Below, one piece after another: positions 1 through 8,658 of a stretch of DNA of 64,000 bases. The position numbers and the translations under genes were made by a program. The DNA comes from an uncultured Tateyamaria sp. (GTDB lineage: Bacteria > Pseudomonadota > Alphaproteobacteria > Rhodobacterales > Rhodobacteraceae): positions 1-64,000 of the forward strand of contig CANMVD010000004.1 in NCBI GenBank assembly GCA_947501275.1, written 5' to 3'. Every line of letters starts with the position of its first letter. Within the stretch, counting starts at the first letter, position 1. Under the pieces are notes generated by a model. The model was given only the letters and a program-made list of their open reading frames with translations. It ran no database searches and was not told where the DNA came from.

Positions 1-69
1 GGCCCCAATCTCCTGGATCGGCTTCTTATCCGCGTCGCGCGCAATCTCAATATCGCTCTTATAAGCCAT
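1..69 (-). CDS. fhs: Formate--tetrahydrofolate ligase, N-terminal fragment (cut by window edge)
   Basis: Only the first 23 codons are inside the window, starting from an ATG at 67-69 on the minus strand. They read MAYKSDIEIARDADKKPIQE, which matches the conserved start of formate-tetrahydrofolate ligase (typically S/Y-K-S/T-D-I-E-I-A, then P-I-x-E-I). The enzyme makes 10-formyl-THF from formate, THF and ATP in the cytoplasm. It lies 32 nt after fdsA on the same strand, so it is probably the last visible member of a formate-handling operon. The identification rests on a short stretch but the motif is distinctive. Confidence 0.8.
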   Translation of the reverse strand, partial: MAYKSDIEIARDADKKPIQEIGA

Positions 70-101
70 GATGCTTCGTCCTGTTGGATGTGGCAGACTG
101 A

Positions 102-2879
102 TTATTCAGCTGCAATTTTTGTGATGGCCTCGACCCGCACGGCCGAGAATTTGAATTCGGGGATCTTGCCATAGGGGTCCACGGCAGGGTTGGTCAGCAC
201 GTTCGCTGCCGCCTCGACATAGGCGAAAGGCACGAACACCATGTCTTCGGACACGGCGCGGTCCGCGCGCGCCATAATGTCGATTGAGCCGCGCCGCGTG
301 GTCAGACGCAGCATGCCACCCGGCTCCACTCCCAAGGCGCGCAACGTCTTGGGGTGCAGAGAGCAGTTCGCCTCGGGCTCGACGGCGTCCAGCACTTTGG
401 CACGCCGCGTCATTGACCCGGTGTGCCAATGTTCCAGCTGGCGCCCCGTCGTCATGATCATCGGGTAGTCCGCATCGGGTGCCTCGTCCGGGGGTATGAC
501 CGCCGCAGGTGTAAACCGTGCGCGTCCGTCCGGACGCGGGAAGCCATCGCCAAACACCACCGCCTGACCAGGATCCGTCGGGCTGAGCGAGGGGTAGGTC
601 ACCGTTTCCGTCTTAAGCCGTTCCCACGTGATGTTGTTGAGCGAGCCCATGACCTGTTTCATCTCGGCAAAGACCTGCGACACGTCCGTATAGTCCCAGT
701 CCAAACCAAGGCGCTGACCCAGTTCGACAGTGATCTGCCAATCCTCGCGCGCCTCACCGGGGGGCGGCACAGCCGGGCGTACCCGTTGCACCTGACGGTT
801 GGTGTTGCTGACCGTGCCGTTCTTTTCATAAAGCGCCGAGGCTGGCAGGATCACATCGGCAAAACAGGCAGTTTCGGTCAGGAAAATGTCCTGCACCACA
901 AGATGTTCCAGCTTGGCAAACGCCTCGCGCGCATGTTCAACATCCGGGTCGGACATCGCCGGGTTCTCGCCCTGAATATACATCCCCCTGATGTTCCCGG
1001 CATAGGCTTGATCGACGATCTCCGTAACTGTCAGGCCCTTTTGGTTGGACCAATCCTCGTCCCGGCCCCAAACGCTGAATATATCCTCGCGCACGGCGTC
1101 ATCCGTGACCGAGCGGTAATCGGGCACAAACATCGGGATCAGTCCCGCATCCGAAGCCCCCTGCACGTTGTTTTGCCCCCGCAATGGGTGCAGGCCAGAC
1201 CCAGGGCGCCCCACCTGCCCCGTCATCAGAGCCAGAGAGATCAGGCAGCGCGAATTGTCTGTACCGTGAATGTGCTGGGACACACCCATCCCCCAGAAAA
1301 TCATACCCGCCTTGGCGCCGGCAAAGGTGCGCGCCACATCGCGGATCACCTCGGGTGAAATCCCGCAGATCGGCTCCATCGCTTCGGGAGTGAACGCCTT
1401 GAGGTGCTCTTTTTCGGCCTCCCAGTTCTCGGTGTAGGCGTCGATATATTGCTGATCAAACAGACCCTCTTCGACGATCACGTTCATAATCGCATTCAGC
1501 AACGACACGTCCGCGCCGGGGCGGAATTGAAGCATCTGATAGGCATGGCGTTTCAGGCCCTGCCCACGCGGATCCATCACGATCAGCTTGCCGCCGTTCT
1601 TGACGAACTGCTTGAAATAGGTCGCCGCGACCGGGTGGTTTTCGACGGGATTGGCCCCGATGACGATGGCAACATCTGCGTTTTCGATCTCGTTAAAAGT
1701 TGCCGTCACAGCCCCCGAGCCGACATTTTCAATTAGCGCACTGACCGAGGACGCATGGCACAGCCGGGTGCAGTGATCGACGTTGTTGTGTTTGAACCCC
1801 TGGCGGATCAGCTTTTGAAACAGATACGCCTCTTCGTTGGTGCATTTCGCGCTGCCAAAGCCCGCAACCGATTGCCCGCCATGGGCCGCGCGCAAGTCGG
1901 CCAGCCCTCCAGCGGCAGCTTGCATCGCCTCTTCCCAACTGGCTTCGCGGAAGTGGGTGAGCACATCGCCGGGGTCCACGTTCAACCCCTTGGCAGGCGC
2001 GTCATCCCGCCGGATCAGCGGTTTGGTCAGGCGATGTTCGTGGTGGATATAGTCAAATCCAAAGCGGCCTTTGACACACAGTCGGCCTTCGTTCGCAGGA
2101 CCGTTGATGCCTTCGACATATTTGACCTTGTTGTCCTTGACCTTGAGCGACACTTTGCAGCCGACACCGCAGAATGGACAAACGCTTTCGGTTTCGCTGT
2201 CAAAATCGTTGCGATCCCCAACCTGATTTTCGTCCACCACTGTGGCGGGCATCAATGCGCCTGTTGGACAGGCCTGCACACATTCGCCACATGCCACGCA
2301 GGTGCTGTCGCCCATCGGGTCGGCCATGTCGAAGGTGGGATAGCTGTCATGGCCACGCCCCGACATCCCGATCACATCATTGACCTGAACCTCACGACAG
2401 GCACGCACGCACAACCCACACTGAATGCAGGCATCCAGATTGACAGACATCGCAACATGGCTGTCGTCAAGCAATGGAATGCGCCCCTCTTCCAGCTTGG
2501 GAAAGCGGCTTTGATCGATGCCATTTGCATCGGCCATGTCCCAAAGGTGGCTCGATTTGTCGTGGGCCTGATCGCGCGCAGGCTGATCCGCGACCAGCAT
2601 CTCGACTACCATCTTGCGCGCATTTTCGGCGCGGGCAGAGTTGGTCGTGACAACCATTCCCTCAACGGGTTCGCGAATACACGAAGCCGCCAATGTGCGT
2701 TCGCCCTCGATCTCGACCATGCAGGCACGGCAATTGCCGTCGGGGCGATATCCCGGTGCGGGTTTGTGGCACAGATGCGGGATCACGAGGCCACGGCCGT
2801 TGGCGACCTCCCAGATCGTCATGTTGGCATCTGCTGTGACGGTTTCGCCGTCAAGGGTAAAGGTGACCTGATCGCTCAT
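102..2879 (-). CDS. fdsA: NAD-dependent formate dehydrogenase, molybdenum alpha subunit
   Basis: Catalytic subunit (925 aa) of the soluble NAD+-dependent formate dehydrogenase, oxidising formate to CO2 at a bis-MGD molybdenum centre. The N-terminus has a [2Fe-2S] domain (CHKPAPGYRPDGNCRAC, then a fourth Cys) and a His/Cys segment. Next come two 4Fe-4S ferredoxin motifs (CIQCGLCVRAC and CVACGECVQAC), then the CPFCGVGC motif that opens the molybdopterin oxidoreductase domain. The residue expected to ligate Mo is a cysteine (RLCHASS), so this is a Cys-type, not a selenocysteine, enzyme. The C-terminal molybdopterin-dinucleotide domain contains TGRQLEHWHTGSMTRR. The gene starts 3 nt after the fused fdsGB gene, implying translational coupling. 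The small accessory genes fdsC/fdsD that usually follow fdsA are not between it and fhs. Confidence 0.95.
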   Translation of the reverse strand: MSDQVTFTLDGETVTADANMTIWEVANGRGLVIPHLCHKPAPGYRPDGNCRACMVEIEGERTLAASCIREPVEGMVVTTNSARAENARKMVVEMLVADQPARDQAHDKSSHLWDMADANGIDQSRFPKLEEGRIPLLDDSHVAMSVNLDACIQCGLCVRACREVQVNDVIGMSGRGHDSYPTFDMADPMGDSTCVACGECVQACPTGALMPATVVDENQVGDRNDFDSETESVCPFCGVGCKVSLKVKDNKVKYVEGINGPANEGRLCVKGRFGFDYIHHEHRLTKPLIRRDDAPAKGLNVDPGDVLTHFREASWEEAMQAAAGGLADLRAAHGGQSVAGFGSAKCTNEEAYLFQKLIRQGFKHNNVDHCTRLCHASSVSALIENVGSGAVTATFNEIENADVAIVIGANPVENHPVAATYFKQFVKNGGKLIVMDPRGQGLKRHAYQMLQFRPGADVSLLNAIMNVIVEEGLFDQQYIDAYTENWEAEKEHLKAFTPEAMEPICGISPEVIRDVARTFAGAKAGMIFWGMGVSQHIHGTDNSRCLISLALMTGQVGRPGSGLHPLRGQNNVQGASDAGLIPMFVPDYRSVTDDAVREDIFSVWGRDEDWSNQKGLTVTEIVDQAYAGNIRGMYIQGENPAMSDPDVEHAREAFAKLEHLVVQDIFLTETACFADVILPASALYEKNGTVSNTNRQVQRVRPAVPPPGEAREDWQITVELGQRLGLDWDYTDVSQVFAEMKQVMGSLNNITWERLKTETVTYPSLSPTDPGQAVVFGDGFPRPDGRARFTPAAVIPPDEAPDADYPMIMTTGRQLEHWHTGSMTRRAKVLDAVEPEANCSLHPKTLRALGVEPGGMLRLTTRRGSIDIMARADRAVSEDMVFVPFAYVEAAANVLTNPAVDPYGKIPEFKFSAVRVEAITKIAAE

Positions 2880-2882
2880 GCT

Positions 2883-4568
2883 CTACACCTCATCCGCAAA
2901 ATGTTTCATCGTCAGGCGAATGGGATTGGGCGCCGCTTGCCCCAGACCACAGATTGACGCATCCACCATGGCCTGGCTCAGTTCCTCGAGCAGCAGCTGA
3001 TCCCATTGATCCGCCTGCATCAATTTCACTGCCTTCTCGCAACCGACCCGACATGGCGTGCATTGCCCGCAGCTTTCGTCCTCAAAAAACCGCAACATGT
3101 TCAGCGCGGCATCGCGGGCCTTGTCGTGATCGCTGAGGATCACAATGGCTGCCGAGCCGATGAACGTCCCATGCGCCTGAAGTGTGTCAAAATCCATCGG
3201 TACATCGTGGATTGAAGCAGGCAGCAGTCCCGCCGATGGTCCGCCGGGCTGGTAGGCCTTGAAGATGTGCCCGGCCAACATGCCACCCGCTGCCTCAATC
3301 AAGTCAGTGATGGTGGACCCTGCTGGCAGCAAATAGACGCCCGGCGCGTTTACCCGCCCTGAAATGGAGTAGCTGCGCAGCCCCGTCCGCCCGTTTTTCT
3401 CGGTGCTGCTCAGCACCTCGGGCCCCTCGCGGCAGATCCGCGCGACCCAAAGCAGCGTTTCGACATTGTGCACAAGCGTGGGTCGATCAAAGATGCCCAC
3501 CTGCGCCACAAAGGGCGGGCGATGGCGCGGCAACCCGCGCTTGCCCTCGATGCTTTCGATCATCGCGCTTTCTTCGCCGCAGATATAGGCGCCGGCGCCG
3601 CGCCGCAGGTCGATAAAGCCGGGTGTGACAATACCGGCATCCTCCAGCGCCGCAATCTCGCGTGCCAGAATGTGCAGCACAGCCGGGTATTCGTCGCGCA
3701 TGTAGATGAAACAGGTCTCCGCCTCGACCGCCCAAGCGGCAATGAGCATCCCCTCAAGAAACAGGTGCGGCATGCGTTCGAGATAGTAACGGTCCTTGAA
3801 CGTGCCCGGCTCGCCCTCGTCCCCGTTCACAGCCAGATAGCGCGGCCCCGCATTGGCACGGACAAATCCCCACTTTTTTCCCGACGGGAATCCCGCGCCG
3901 CCAAGACCACGCAAACCAGAGCTGAGCACGCTGTCCTGAACAGCCTCCCAGTCACCTGAAGCGCGCAGGGTCTTCAGCGTGTCATAGCCACCCTTGGCGA
4001 CGTAGGCCGCATGATCTTCGTAATCTGGTATGTCGGCGTGTGTATGACCGGCTGCAATGGCTGCGTGCACCTTTTCCGGGGTCGCATGATCGATATGGTG
4101 ATGACCCAATTCCAGCACCGGCGCCGTGTCGCAACGGCCCATGCACGGCGCGCGCAGAACCCGCACTTCAGATGCATCAAGCCCGTCCTCCAATGCCGTT
4201 CTAAGTTGTTGCGCTCCTGCCAATTCGCAGGACAGCGAGTCGCAGACCCGAATGGTCAAGGCTGGTGGCGGCACGTCTTCTTCCTTGATCGGGTCGAAAT
4301 GCGCGTAGAATGTCGCAACTTCCCAGATTTCCGCCATGGAAAGCCGCATTTCTTCCGCCAAGGCCCTCAGGTGAGCGGCGGACAGGCAGCCATAGGCATC
4401 TTGAATGAGGTGCAAAAACTCGATCAGCAAATCACGGCGACGCGGTCGATTCCGAAGCAAAGACAGAACGTCACGCAGCGCCTGGTCATCCAGCTGCCGG
4501 CCCTTTGGGGTGTGACGGCCCCGGCCCTTTCCGGACTTCCAAACACCTTTGCGGTCATCAAGCGCCAT
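2883..4568 (-). CDS. fdsB: Formate dehydrogenase fused gamma-beta subunit (FdsG-FdsB, NuoE-NuoF-like)
   Basis: Electron-transfer subunit (561 aa) that passes electrons from FdsA to NAD+. Residues about 25-175 are a NuoE/FdsG thioredoxin-like [2Fe-2S] domain, with Cys pairs in RVCDSLSC and APCMGRC. Residues about 190-561 are a NuoF/FdsB flavoprotein with the FMN/NADH glycine-rich segment (GAGAYICGEE), a SLBB region and a C-terminal 4Fe-4S motif (ESCGQCTPCRVGC, then SICGLG). In Rhodobacter and Cupriavidus these are usually two genes, fdsG and fdsB; here they are one reading frame with no stop. It is the first gene of the operon. The 251 bp upstream is AT-rich near 4605-4640 and presumably holds the promoter. 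Confidence 0.93.
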   Translation of the reverse strand: MALDDRKGVWKSGKGRGRHTPKGRQLDDQALRDVLSLLRNRPRRRDLLIEFLHLIQDAYGCLSAAHLRALAEEMRLSMAEIWEVATFYAHFDPIKEEDVPPPALTIRVCDSLSCELAGAQQLRTALEDGLDASEVRVLRAPCMGRCDTAPVLELGHHHIDHATPEKVHAAIAAGHTHADIPDYEDHAAYVAKGGYDTLKTLRASGDWEAVQDSVLSSGLRGLGGAGFPSGKKWGFVRANAGPRYLAVNGDEGEPGTFKDRYYLERMPHLFLEGMLIAAWAVEAETCFIYMRDEYPAVLHILAREIAALEDAGIVTPGFIDLRRGAGAYICGEESAMIESIEGKRGLPRHRPPFVAQVGIFDRPTLVHNVETLLWVARICREGPEVLSSTEKNGRTGLRSYSISGRVNAPGVYLLPAGSTITDLIEAAGGMLAGHIFKAYQPGGPSAGLLPASIHDVPMDFDTLQAHGTFIGSAAIVILSDHDKARDAALNMLRFFEDESCGQCTPCRVGCEKAVKLMQADQWDQLLLEELSQAMVDASICGLGQAAPNPIRLTMKHFADEV

Positions 4569-4819
4569 GCACGAATCTTTCTTGTCATCGCCGAAGTTTG
4601 GCGTTCATATTTTTACTATGGTGAATATTTTTTGCATTTGCGTCAATGCGGAAAATTCGAAACCGCATCGTTTGACCCGGTTTTGGCAGGATGTGCCGTG
4701 GCATGGATTTTCAGTCAGCCACTCAAGCCAAAACAGATGTGAACATGCCGGGAGAACAGGGCGTTCGTTGTGTCACTTGGTGGCCCCACATAAACAATAC
4801 CGTGCACCGGGCAGTCACA

Positions 4820-5614
4820 TCACCTTCCGGGTGTTGCAGCTGATCCGGCCAATATTCCACCGTCAATCGACAGTTCTGCGCCCGTCATATACGCCGCCTC
4901 ATCCGACGCGAGCATGACGGCGAGGGCCGCGACTTCTGTCTGCTCGCCAAATCTCTGCATCGGCGTATCTGCGACCATTGCCGCTTCGCGCTCTGCCCGG
5001 TCCGGTCCATCACCCAACATGGGATTCCACATCGGTGTCATGATCGCTGCGGGGTGAATGGAGTTGCAGCGAATGGCGAGCCCTTGTCCCGCACAATAGA
5101 GAGCAACTGACTTAGTATGATTTCGGATCGCAGCCTTTGAGGCCGCATAGGCTGCTGCCATGGGGATGCCGACAAGACCAGAGCGGGATGAAATATTGAC
5201 GATGCTGCCCGCCCCTTTCGGCCGCATCGCCCGAATGGCGTAACGGCATCCAAGAAAAGTGCCGTCGTTGTTCACGGCATGAACAGCCCGCCAATTCGCC
5301 AGCGAAGCGTTTTCAGGGTCATGGGCCGGTGGGGTGCCGTCAAACGGTCCTTCGAAACCGGTAACGCCAGCATTGTTCACCAGCACATCAAGCACCGGGA
5401 AACGCTCGGCAACACGCTCCCAGTCTGTCTCTGACGCAACATCCAGACACGCAAAAACCGCACCGATCTCATCGGCCATCGCCTGCCCGGTCCGTGCGTT
5501 GATATCCGTCAAAATCACCTCTGCGCCCTCGTCGCAAAAGGCCTTGACAATAGCGGCGCCAATGCCGCGGGCCCCTCCGGTTACGAGGGCAGTCTTGTTC
5601 TTTAATCTGGGCAT
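4820..5614 (-). CDS. SDR-family NAD(P)-dependent oxidoreductase
   Basis: Classical short-chain dehydrogenase of 264 aa. It has the Rossmann nucleotide motif TGGARGIG (about residues 12-19), the structural NNAG motif, a catalytic Ser in NISSRSG and the active-site YAASK pair. An acidic residue (LTDIN) follows the second strand, which suggests NAD(H) preference. A longer frame extends to 5698, but the ATG at 5612-5614 is preceded by GGAG at good spacing and gives the standard SDR start, so I chose it. It lies 232 bp downstream of, and in the same direction as, the XRE regulator; MmyB-like regulators commonly sit beside SDR genes, so it is the likely regulatory target. Its substrate cannot be told from sequence. 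Confidence 0.88.
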   Translation of the reverse strand: MPRLKNKTALVTGGARGIGAAIVKAFCDEGAEVILTDINARTGQAMADEIGAVFACLDVASETDWERVAERFPVLDVLVNNAGVTGFEGPFDGTPPAHDPENASLANWRAVHAVNNDGTFLGCRYAIRAMRPKGAGSIVNISSRSGLVGIPMAAAYAASKAAIRNHTKSVALYCAGQGLAIRCNSIHPAAIMTPMWNPMLGDGPDRAEREAAMVADTPMQRFGEQTEVAALAVMLASDEAAYMTGAELSIDGGILAGSAATPGR

Positions 5615-5705
5615 GAAAGCTCCGGAAATGACAATTTCAACGAGATCTAAAGGTCTTGGTGGCACCAATGGTCGCGTCCGGCGGGCAAGATGCCACACAA
5701 CGCTT

Positions 5706-5764
5706 GGTTACCCCATTTCTACTGGTGCGGCACGCCCAAAAGTACGAGACCAGCGGTTACCCCA
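5706..5764. promoter_or_regulatory. Direct repeat GGTTACCCCA x2 upstream of the SDR gene
   Basis: GGTTACCCCA occurs at 5706-5715 and again at 5755-5764 in the non-coding stretch between the XRE regulator and the SDR gene, 49 bp apart start to start. It could be a paired protein-binding site controlling the SDR promoter, but ten bases twice could also be chance. Confidence 0.3.
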
Positions 5765-5846
5765 ACTGCCATTCAACGGCACAAGAAAGGCCCATGGCAA
5801 ACAGCACAGATCTACTGCGCTACACTGCGGAGCGAAACACGGCCCA

Positions 5847-6662
5847 TCAGTTAAACTGAGCGAACCACTTCCGCGTTGGTTCATCCGAAGGCAACAGGGT
5901 TTCCATCCTCATATCGTCAAGCGTCGCGTCCATGCTCATGCCAACCGTCGCAATGAGCGAAAACAGCTTCAACTGTGCTCCGTCGATCAGGAATTCGACC
6001 GAGATCACTGGCGCGGGGTGCTCTTTGGGGCGTTCCGCAATTGCATCCGCAACACCGGGGAGCGCTTTCAGCTCCTCCAACAGATGCCTGCCTTCTTGAT
6101 CATGTGGCCGTCGCGCCACCTCCAGATCAAGCAATCGAAAGAGGGCTCGTGTAACTTCTGGCCAGTTGCGGATATTGTCACGCAGGACGCCGGGCGAAAA
6201 CACTTCGCAAAGCAGATTGGGCTGCCCAGTCCCGCCTGCAACCGCAAAGAACCTTAACGCACTTGCATTGGCCTTTTGAAGGTTCCAGATGCGGTCAACG
6301 GCGACAGCGGGATAGGGATCATGGCTTTTCAACACATGATCAATCGACAGATCTACTGCCTTGCGTATGTCGGCGTTCCAACTCGCATCCGTCGATTGCG
6401 GGGCAAATCCGGCGGACACCAACATCACGTCATGCTCAGCCGCAGGCATTCCAAGCGCCTCGCAGATTTGTCTGACAGCATAGCGGCTCGGTTTGGAGCG
6501 CCCCGTTTCGAGAAAGCTGATGTGTCGTTGAGACATGCCAGCGTCCATGGCGAGGTCAAGTTGGCTTACATGCTGCCTGGCACGCCATGATTTGAGCAGC
6601 GGCCCAAACGCATCCTGTGGTCTGTTCATCAATAGTGACATGCCCTCTTTTCGCAGGTTCAT
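5847..6662 (-). CDS. XRE-family regulator with MmyB-like ligand-binding domain
   Basis: Transcription factor of about 271 aa. Residues about 15-75 form an XRE helix-turn-helix (SQLDLAMDAGMSQRHISFLE, then GRSKPSR). The rest resembles the MmyB/MLTR ligand-binding domain, a PAS-like fold that in one solved structure held a fatty acid (family knowledge). Start choice is uncertain: the ATG at 6660-6662 has AGGA 8 nt upstream. Later ATGs at 6641 and 6629 are possible, and 6629 gives the most usual N-terminus (MNRPQDAFG). It is divergent from the membrane/START protein and upstream of an SDR gene. A palindrome at 6675-6691 lies in the divergent promoter and is the natural autoregulatory operator. 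Confidence 0.85.
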   Translation of the reverse strand: MNLRKEGMSLLMNRPQDAFGPLLKSWRARQHVSQLDLAMDAGMSQRHISFLETGRSKPSRYAVRQICEALGMPAAEHDVMLVSAGFAPQSTDASWNADIRKAVDLSIDHVLKSHDPYPAVAVDRIWNLQKANASALRFFAVAGGTGQPNLLCEVFSPGVLRDNIRNWPEVTRALFRLLDLEVARRPHDQEGRHLLEELKALPGVADAIAERPKEHPAPVISVEFLIDGAQLKLFSLIATVGMSMDATLDDMRMETLLPSDEPTRKWFAQFN

Positions 6663-6674
6663 ACGGTTGGTCCT

Positions 6675-6691
6675 ATTACGTTGGGCGTAAT
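6675..6691. promoter_or_regulatory. Palindromic operator ATTACG-N5-CGTAAT
   Basis: A perfect inverted repeat, ATTACG TTGGG CGTAAT, lies between the start of the XRE regulator (6662, minus strand) and the divergent gene at 6754. The 11-bp centre-to-centre spacing suits a dimeric HTH regulator, so it is probably bound by the adjacent MmyB-like protein. This is inferred from position and symmetry. Confidence 0.6.
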
Positions 6692-6753
6692 TGAGCCGCC
6701 CGCGGCGCAGTGGGATTGGTGGACGGATATCAGCACACCAACAGAGGTACACC

Positions 6754-7668
6754 ATGCCAGGATCCGCGCCCGCTCACATCTTTCTAAAGCTCAACAGCCA
6801 ATTCTCGGCATTGAACGGCACGGCTTTGATGCTGGCACCAGCATTGATTGCGCCCATTCTGTTTTCCAATCCCATTGAGTGGGCTGCTTTGGGATTGCGT
6901 GGACTGGGGTTTGGACTGCTGTGTTTTGCCTTGTTTCTTTATCTGCTGTCGAAAAACAAATTCGTGTCCCGCTCCATGGTCAACGAGGTGGTTGTGCTGG
7001 ACGCGCTGTGGGTTGTCGGCAGCGTTGTGCTGGTCGCTTTCTTTGCAAGTCTCTTCACCACACACGGAATTATCGTTGTGTCCGTGGTGGCATTGGTCGT
7101 GGCGTTCCTTGCAGTCGCGCAATTTGCCGCTGCGGCCAAAATTAAAAATCCGGTCCCGGTTGCACGTGTTGAGGCACGCGATGGTCAAATCCGCGCGACG
7201 GTCAGGCGCATTGTGAAGGCTCCGACAGACATAGTCTGGGAGGTGATGACAGATCACCCGGCCTACGCAGATGTTGCCGGCAACATCTCCAAAGTCGAAG
7301 TCCTGTCGGGCGACGGCTTGGGTATGACACGCCGCTGTTTCGGCCCGAAGGGCGAGAGTTGGACGGAAACCTGTGACCACTACGTGCCCGGACATAGCTA
7401 CGGATTTCGTATTCACACCGAGGCAAAGGATTACCCCTACCCGTTTTTAAAACTTTCAGGTCGCTGGTCCGTCGGTCAGCACACTGCTGGGTCAGAATTC
7501 GACATTGAGATTGTGGCTACATTGAAAGGCAGCACCGCATCGAAATGGATGTTCGCTGCAATAGCCAAACCACAGTTCACGGTCATCATGATTGACCTCG
7601 CTGATGCTTGGGCTGCCCGTATGGAAAAGGAAGCTGGTCGGGCTGACGAAGGAAAGCATTCGGGGTGA
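6754..7668 (+). CDS. Four-helix membrane protein with C-terminal SRPBCC (START-like) domain
   Basis: 304 aa. The first ~125 residues contain about four hydrophobic segments (starting near residues 20, 45, 80 and 102). Residues ~145-304 resemble the SRPBCC/polyketide-cyclase fold: a start like ATVRRIVKAPTDIVWEVMTDHPAYADVAGN (given in two parts: ATVRRIVKAPTDIVWEVM and TDHPAYADVAGN), then a hydrophobic-cavity strand pattern and a final long helix. START-like domains usually bind lipids or hydrophobic ligands. The ATG at 6754 has GAGG 7 nt upstream; the longer frame from 6691 would run into the palindrome. It is divergent from the MmyB-like regulator and probably controlled by it. A membrane anchor fused to SRPBCC is not a common arrangement, and its function is unknown. 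Confidence 0.75.
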   Translation: MPGSAPAHIFLKLNSQFSALNGTALMLAPALIAPILFSNPIEWAALGLRGLGFGLLCFALFLYLLSKNKFVSRSMVNEVVVLDALWVVGSVVLVAFFASLFTTHGIIVVSVVALVVAFLAVAQFAAAAKIKNPVPVARVEARDGQIRATVRRIVKAPTDIVWEVMTDHPAYADVAGNISKVEVLSGDGLGMTRRCFGPKGESWTETCDHYVPGHSYGFRIHTEAKDYPYPFLKLSGRWSVGQHTAGSEFDIEIVATLKGSTASKWMFAAIAKPQFTVIMIDLADAWAARMEKEAGRADEGKHSG

Positions 7669-7673
7669 GAAAG

Positions 7674-8139
7674 CCTGCATCGGGCGAGATGTCAGGCCAA
7701 ATACGCCTGCCTATCTAACTCCAACCGCACAGCATTATGGCACCATAAGCATCGGCGCAGTTTCGTCCGTGTGGCACAACGTCGTGGTGCGCGCGGAGTT
7801 GCACGAGATCCGGATTGGGAAAGGAGCCAACATTCAGGACGTCGTCGTGATCCACGTTTGCGCACATATGCCGACCATTGTGCGCAACGGCTTTTCAATC
7901 GCGCACCATGCCAGTTGGCAAAATCGCAGATCAATCCCTGATTGTTCTCGACGCGATCGTCATGAATGGTGCGGTGATCGGTAAAAACTGTATTGTTGCT
8001 GGACGCTCGATTGTAACTGAACTCACCGTATTTTTTTCCGCGATACTCGATCATTGCTGGGGTGCCGACAACGCTTGTAAGGACGTACGACAATTCGGAA
8101 ACTAACCTTGCCAATGCCCGGTCTGACAATCTGAACGCA
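7674..8139 (+). pseudogene. Gamma-carbonic-anhydrase-family protein, frameshifted
   Basis: Three consecutive plus-strand frames together resemble a gamma-class carbonic anhydrase/hexapeptide acetyltransferase-like protein. Frame 2 reads through about 7910 (SVWHNVVVRAELHEIRIG, then GANIQD and IAHHA). The match jumps to frame 3 from about 7910 to 8050 (IADQSLIVLDAIVMNGAVIG, then KNCIV), then to another frame ending at the TAG at 8139 (IAGVPTTLVRTY). These correspond to left-handed beta-helix repeats, the NIQD and HHA motifs and the usual C-terminal PAKVVRE region. At least two frameshifts separate them, and no intact start is evident because the fragment abuts the end of the preceding gene. It is probably a dead gene; sequencing error is a less likely alternative. 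Confidence 0.7.
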
Positions 8140-8658
8140 TAGGCTTGTGCCTTGGGGCTTTATCGGACGAACGATTCACAGCACGTGTTTCTCCGTTCAA
8201 AAGACAGCTGACTTTTTTCCCGCTTTTCAAACAGTCGCACTGGCTGACAGTGTTCAGCATGTGTCCGATCCGCACGTGGCCGCGCATTTGCGCTGGCTCA
8301 AGCCCGATTGAGATATCGACATAGCCAAACAGTTTGTCGCTGCCAAACAAACATGCTGGAACCGCGCAGGGGTTGGCCATTGGGATATTCTCATGGGTGG
8401 CATTCCCACGAGCAGATGAGCGGATCCGTCTGCGACGTTTCTGCTGCATTTGAACAAAACCAACCTGAGCGCGATGCGGCGGTTTGTGCCCTGCCAGTGC
8501 GCGAAGTGAGCTATGAGGGTGTAATGTTTCGACGTTTTCAACTCGACACCACATGAAGTAAACCTGCGCGGATCAATTCAACCGATGGCGCGATTTTCGA
8601 CAGGGCCTCAACGCAGTAACATAAGGGAACTTTTGAACAGAACGGAGCGTACATCACA
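8140..8658. other. 519-bp stretch with no convincing intact gene
   Basis: Open frames exist on both strands (for example a 150-codon minus-strand frame, 8102-8554), but none shows a recognisable family or a good start. Short plus-strand segments between about 8170 and 8510 read like protein but are broken by stops and change frame, as expected for a second decayed gene following the carbonic-anhydrase remnant. I could not identify the family. Confidence 0.35.

Noticed and set aside
1755-2957. Long plus-strand open frame (400 codons) across fdsA
   Set aside because: It is the reverse-strand shadow of a strongly conserved gene in GC-rich DNA; its translation shows no family signature.
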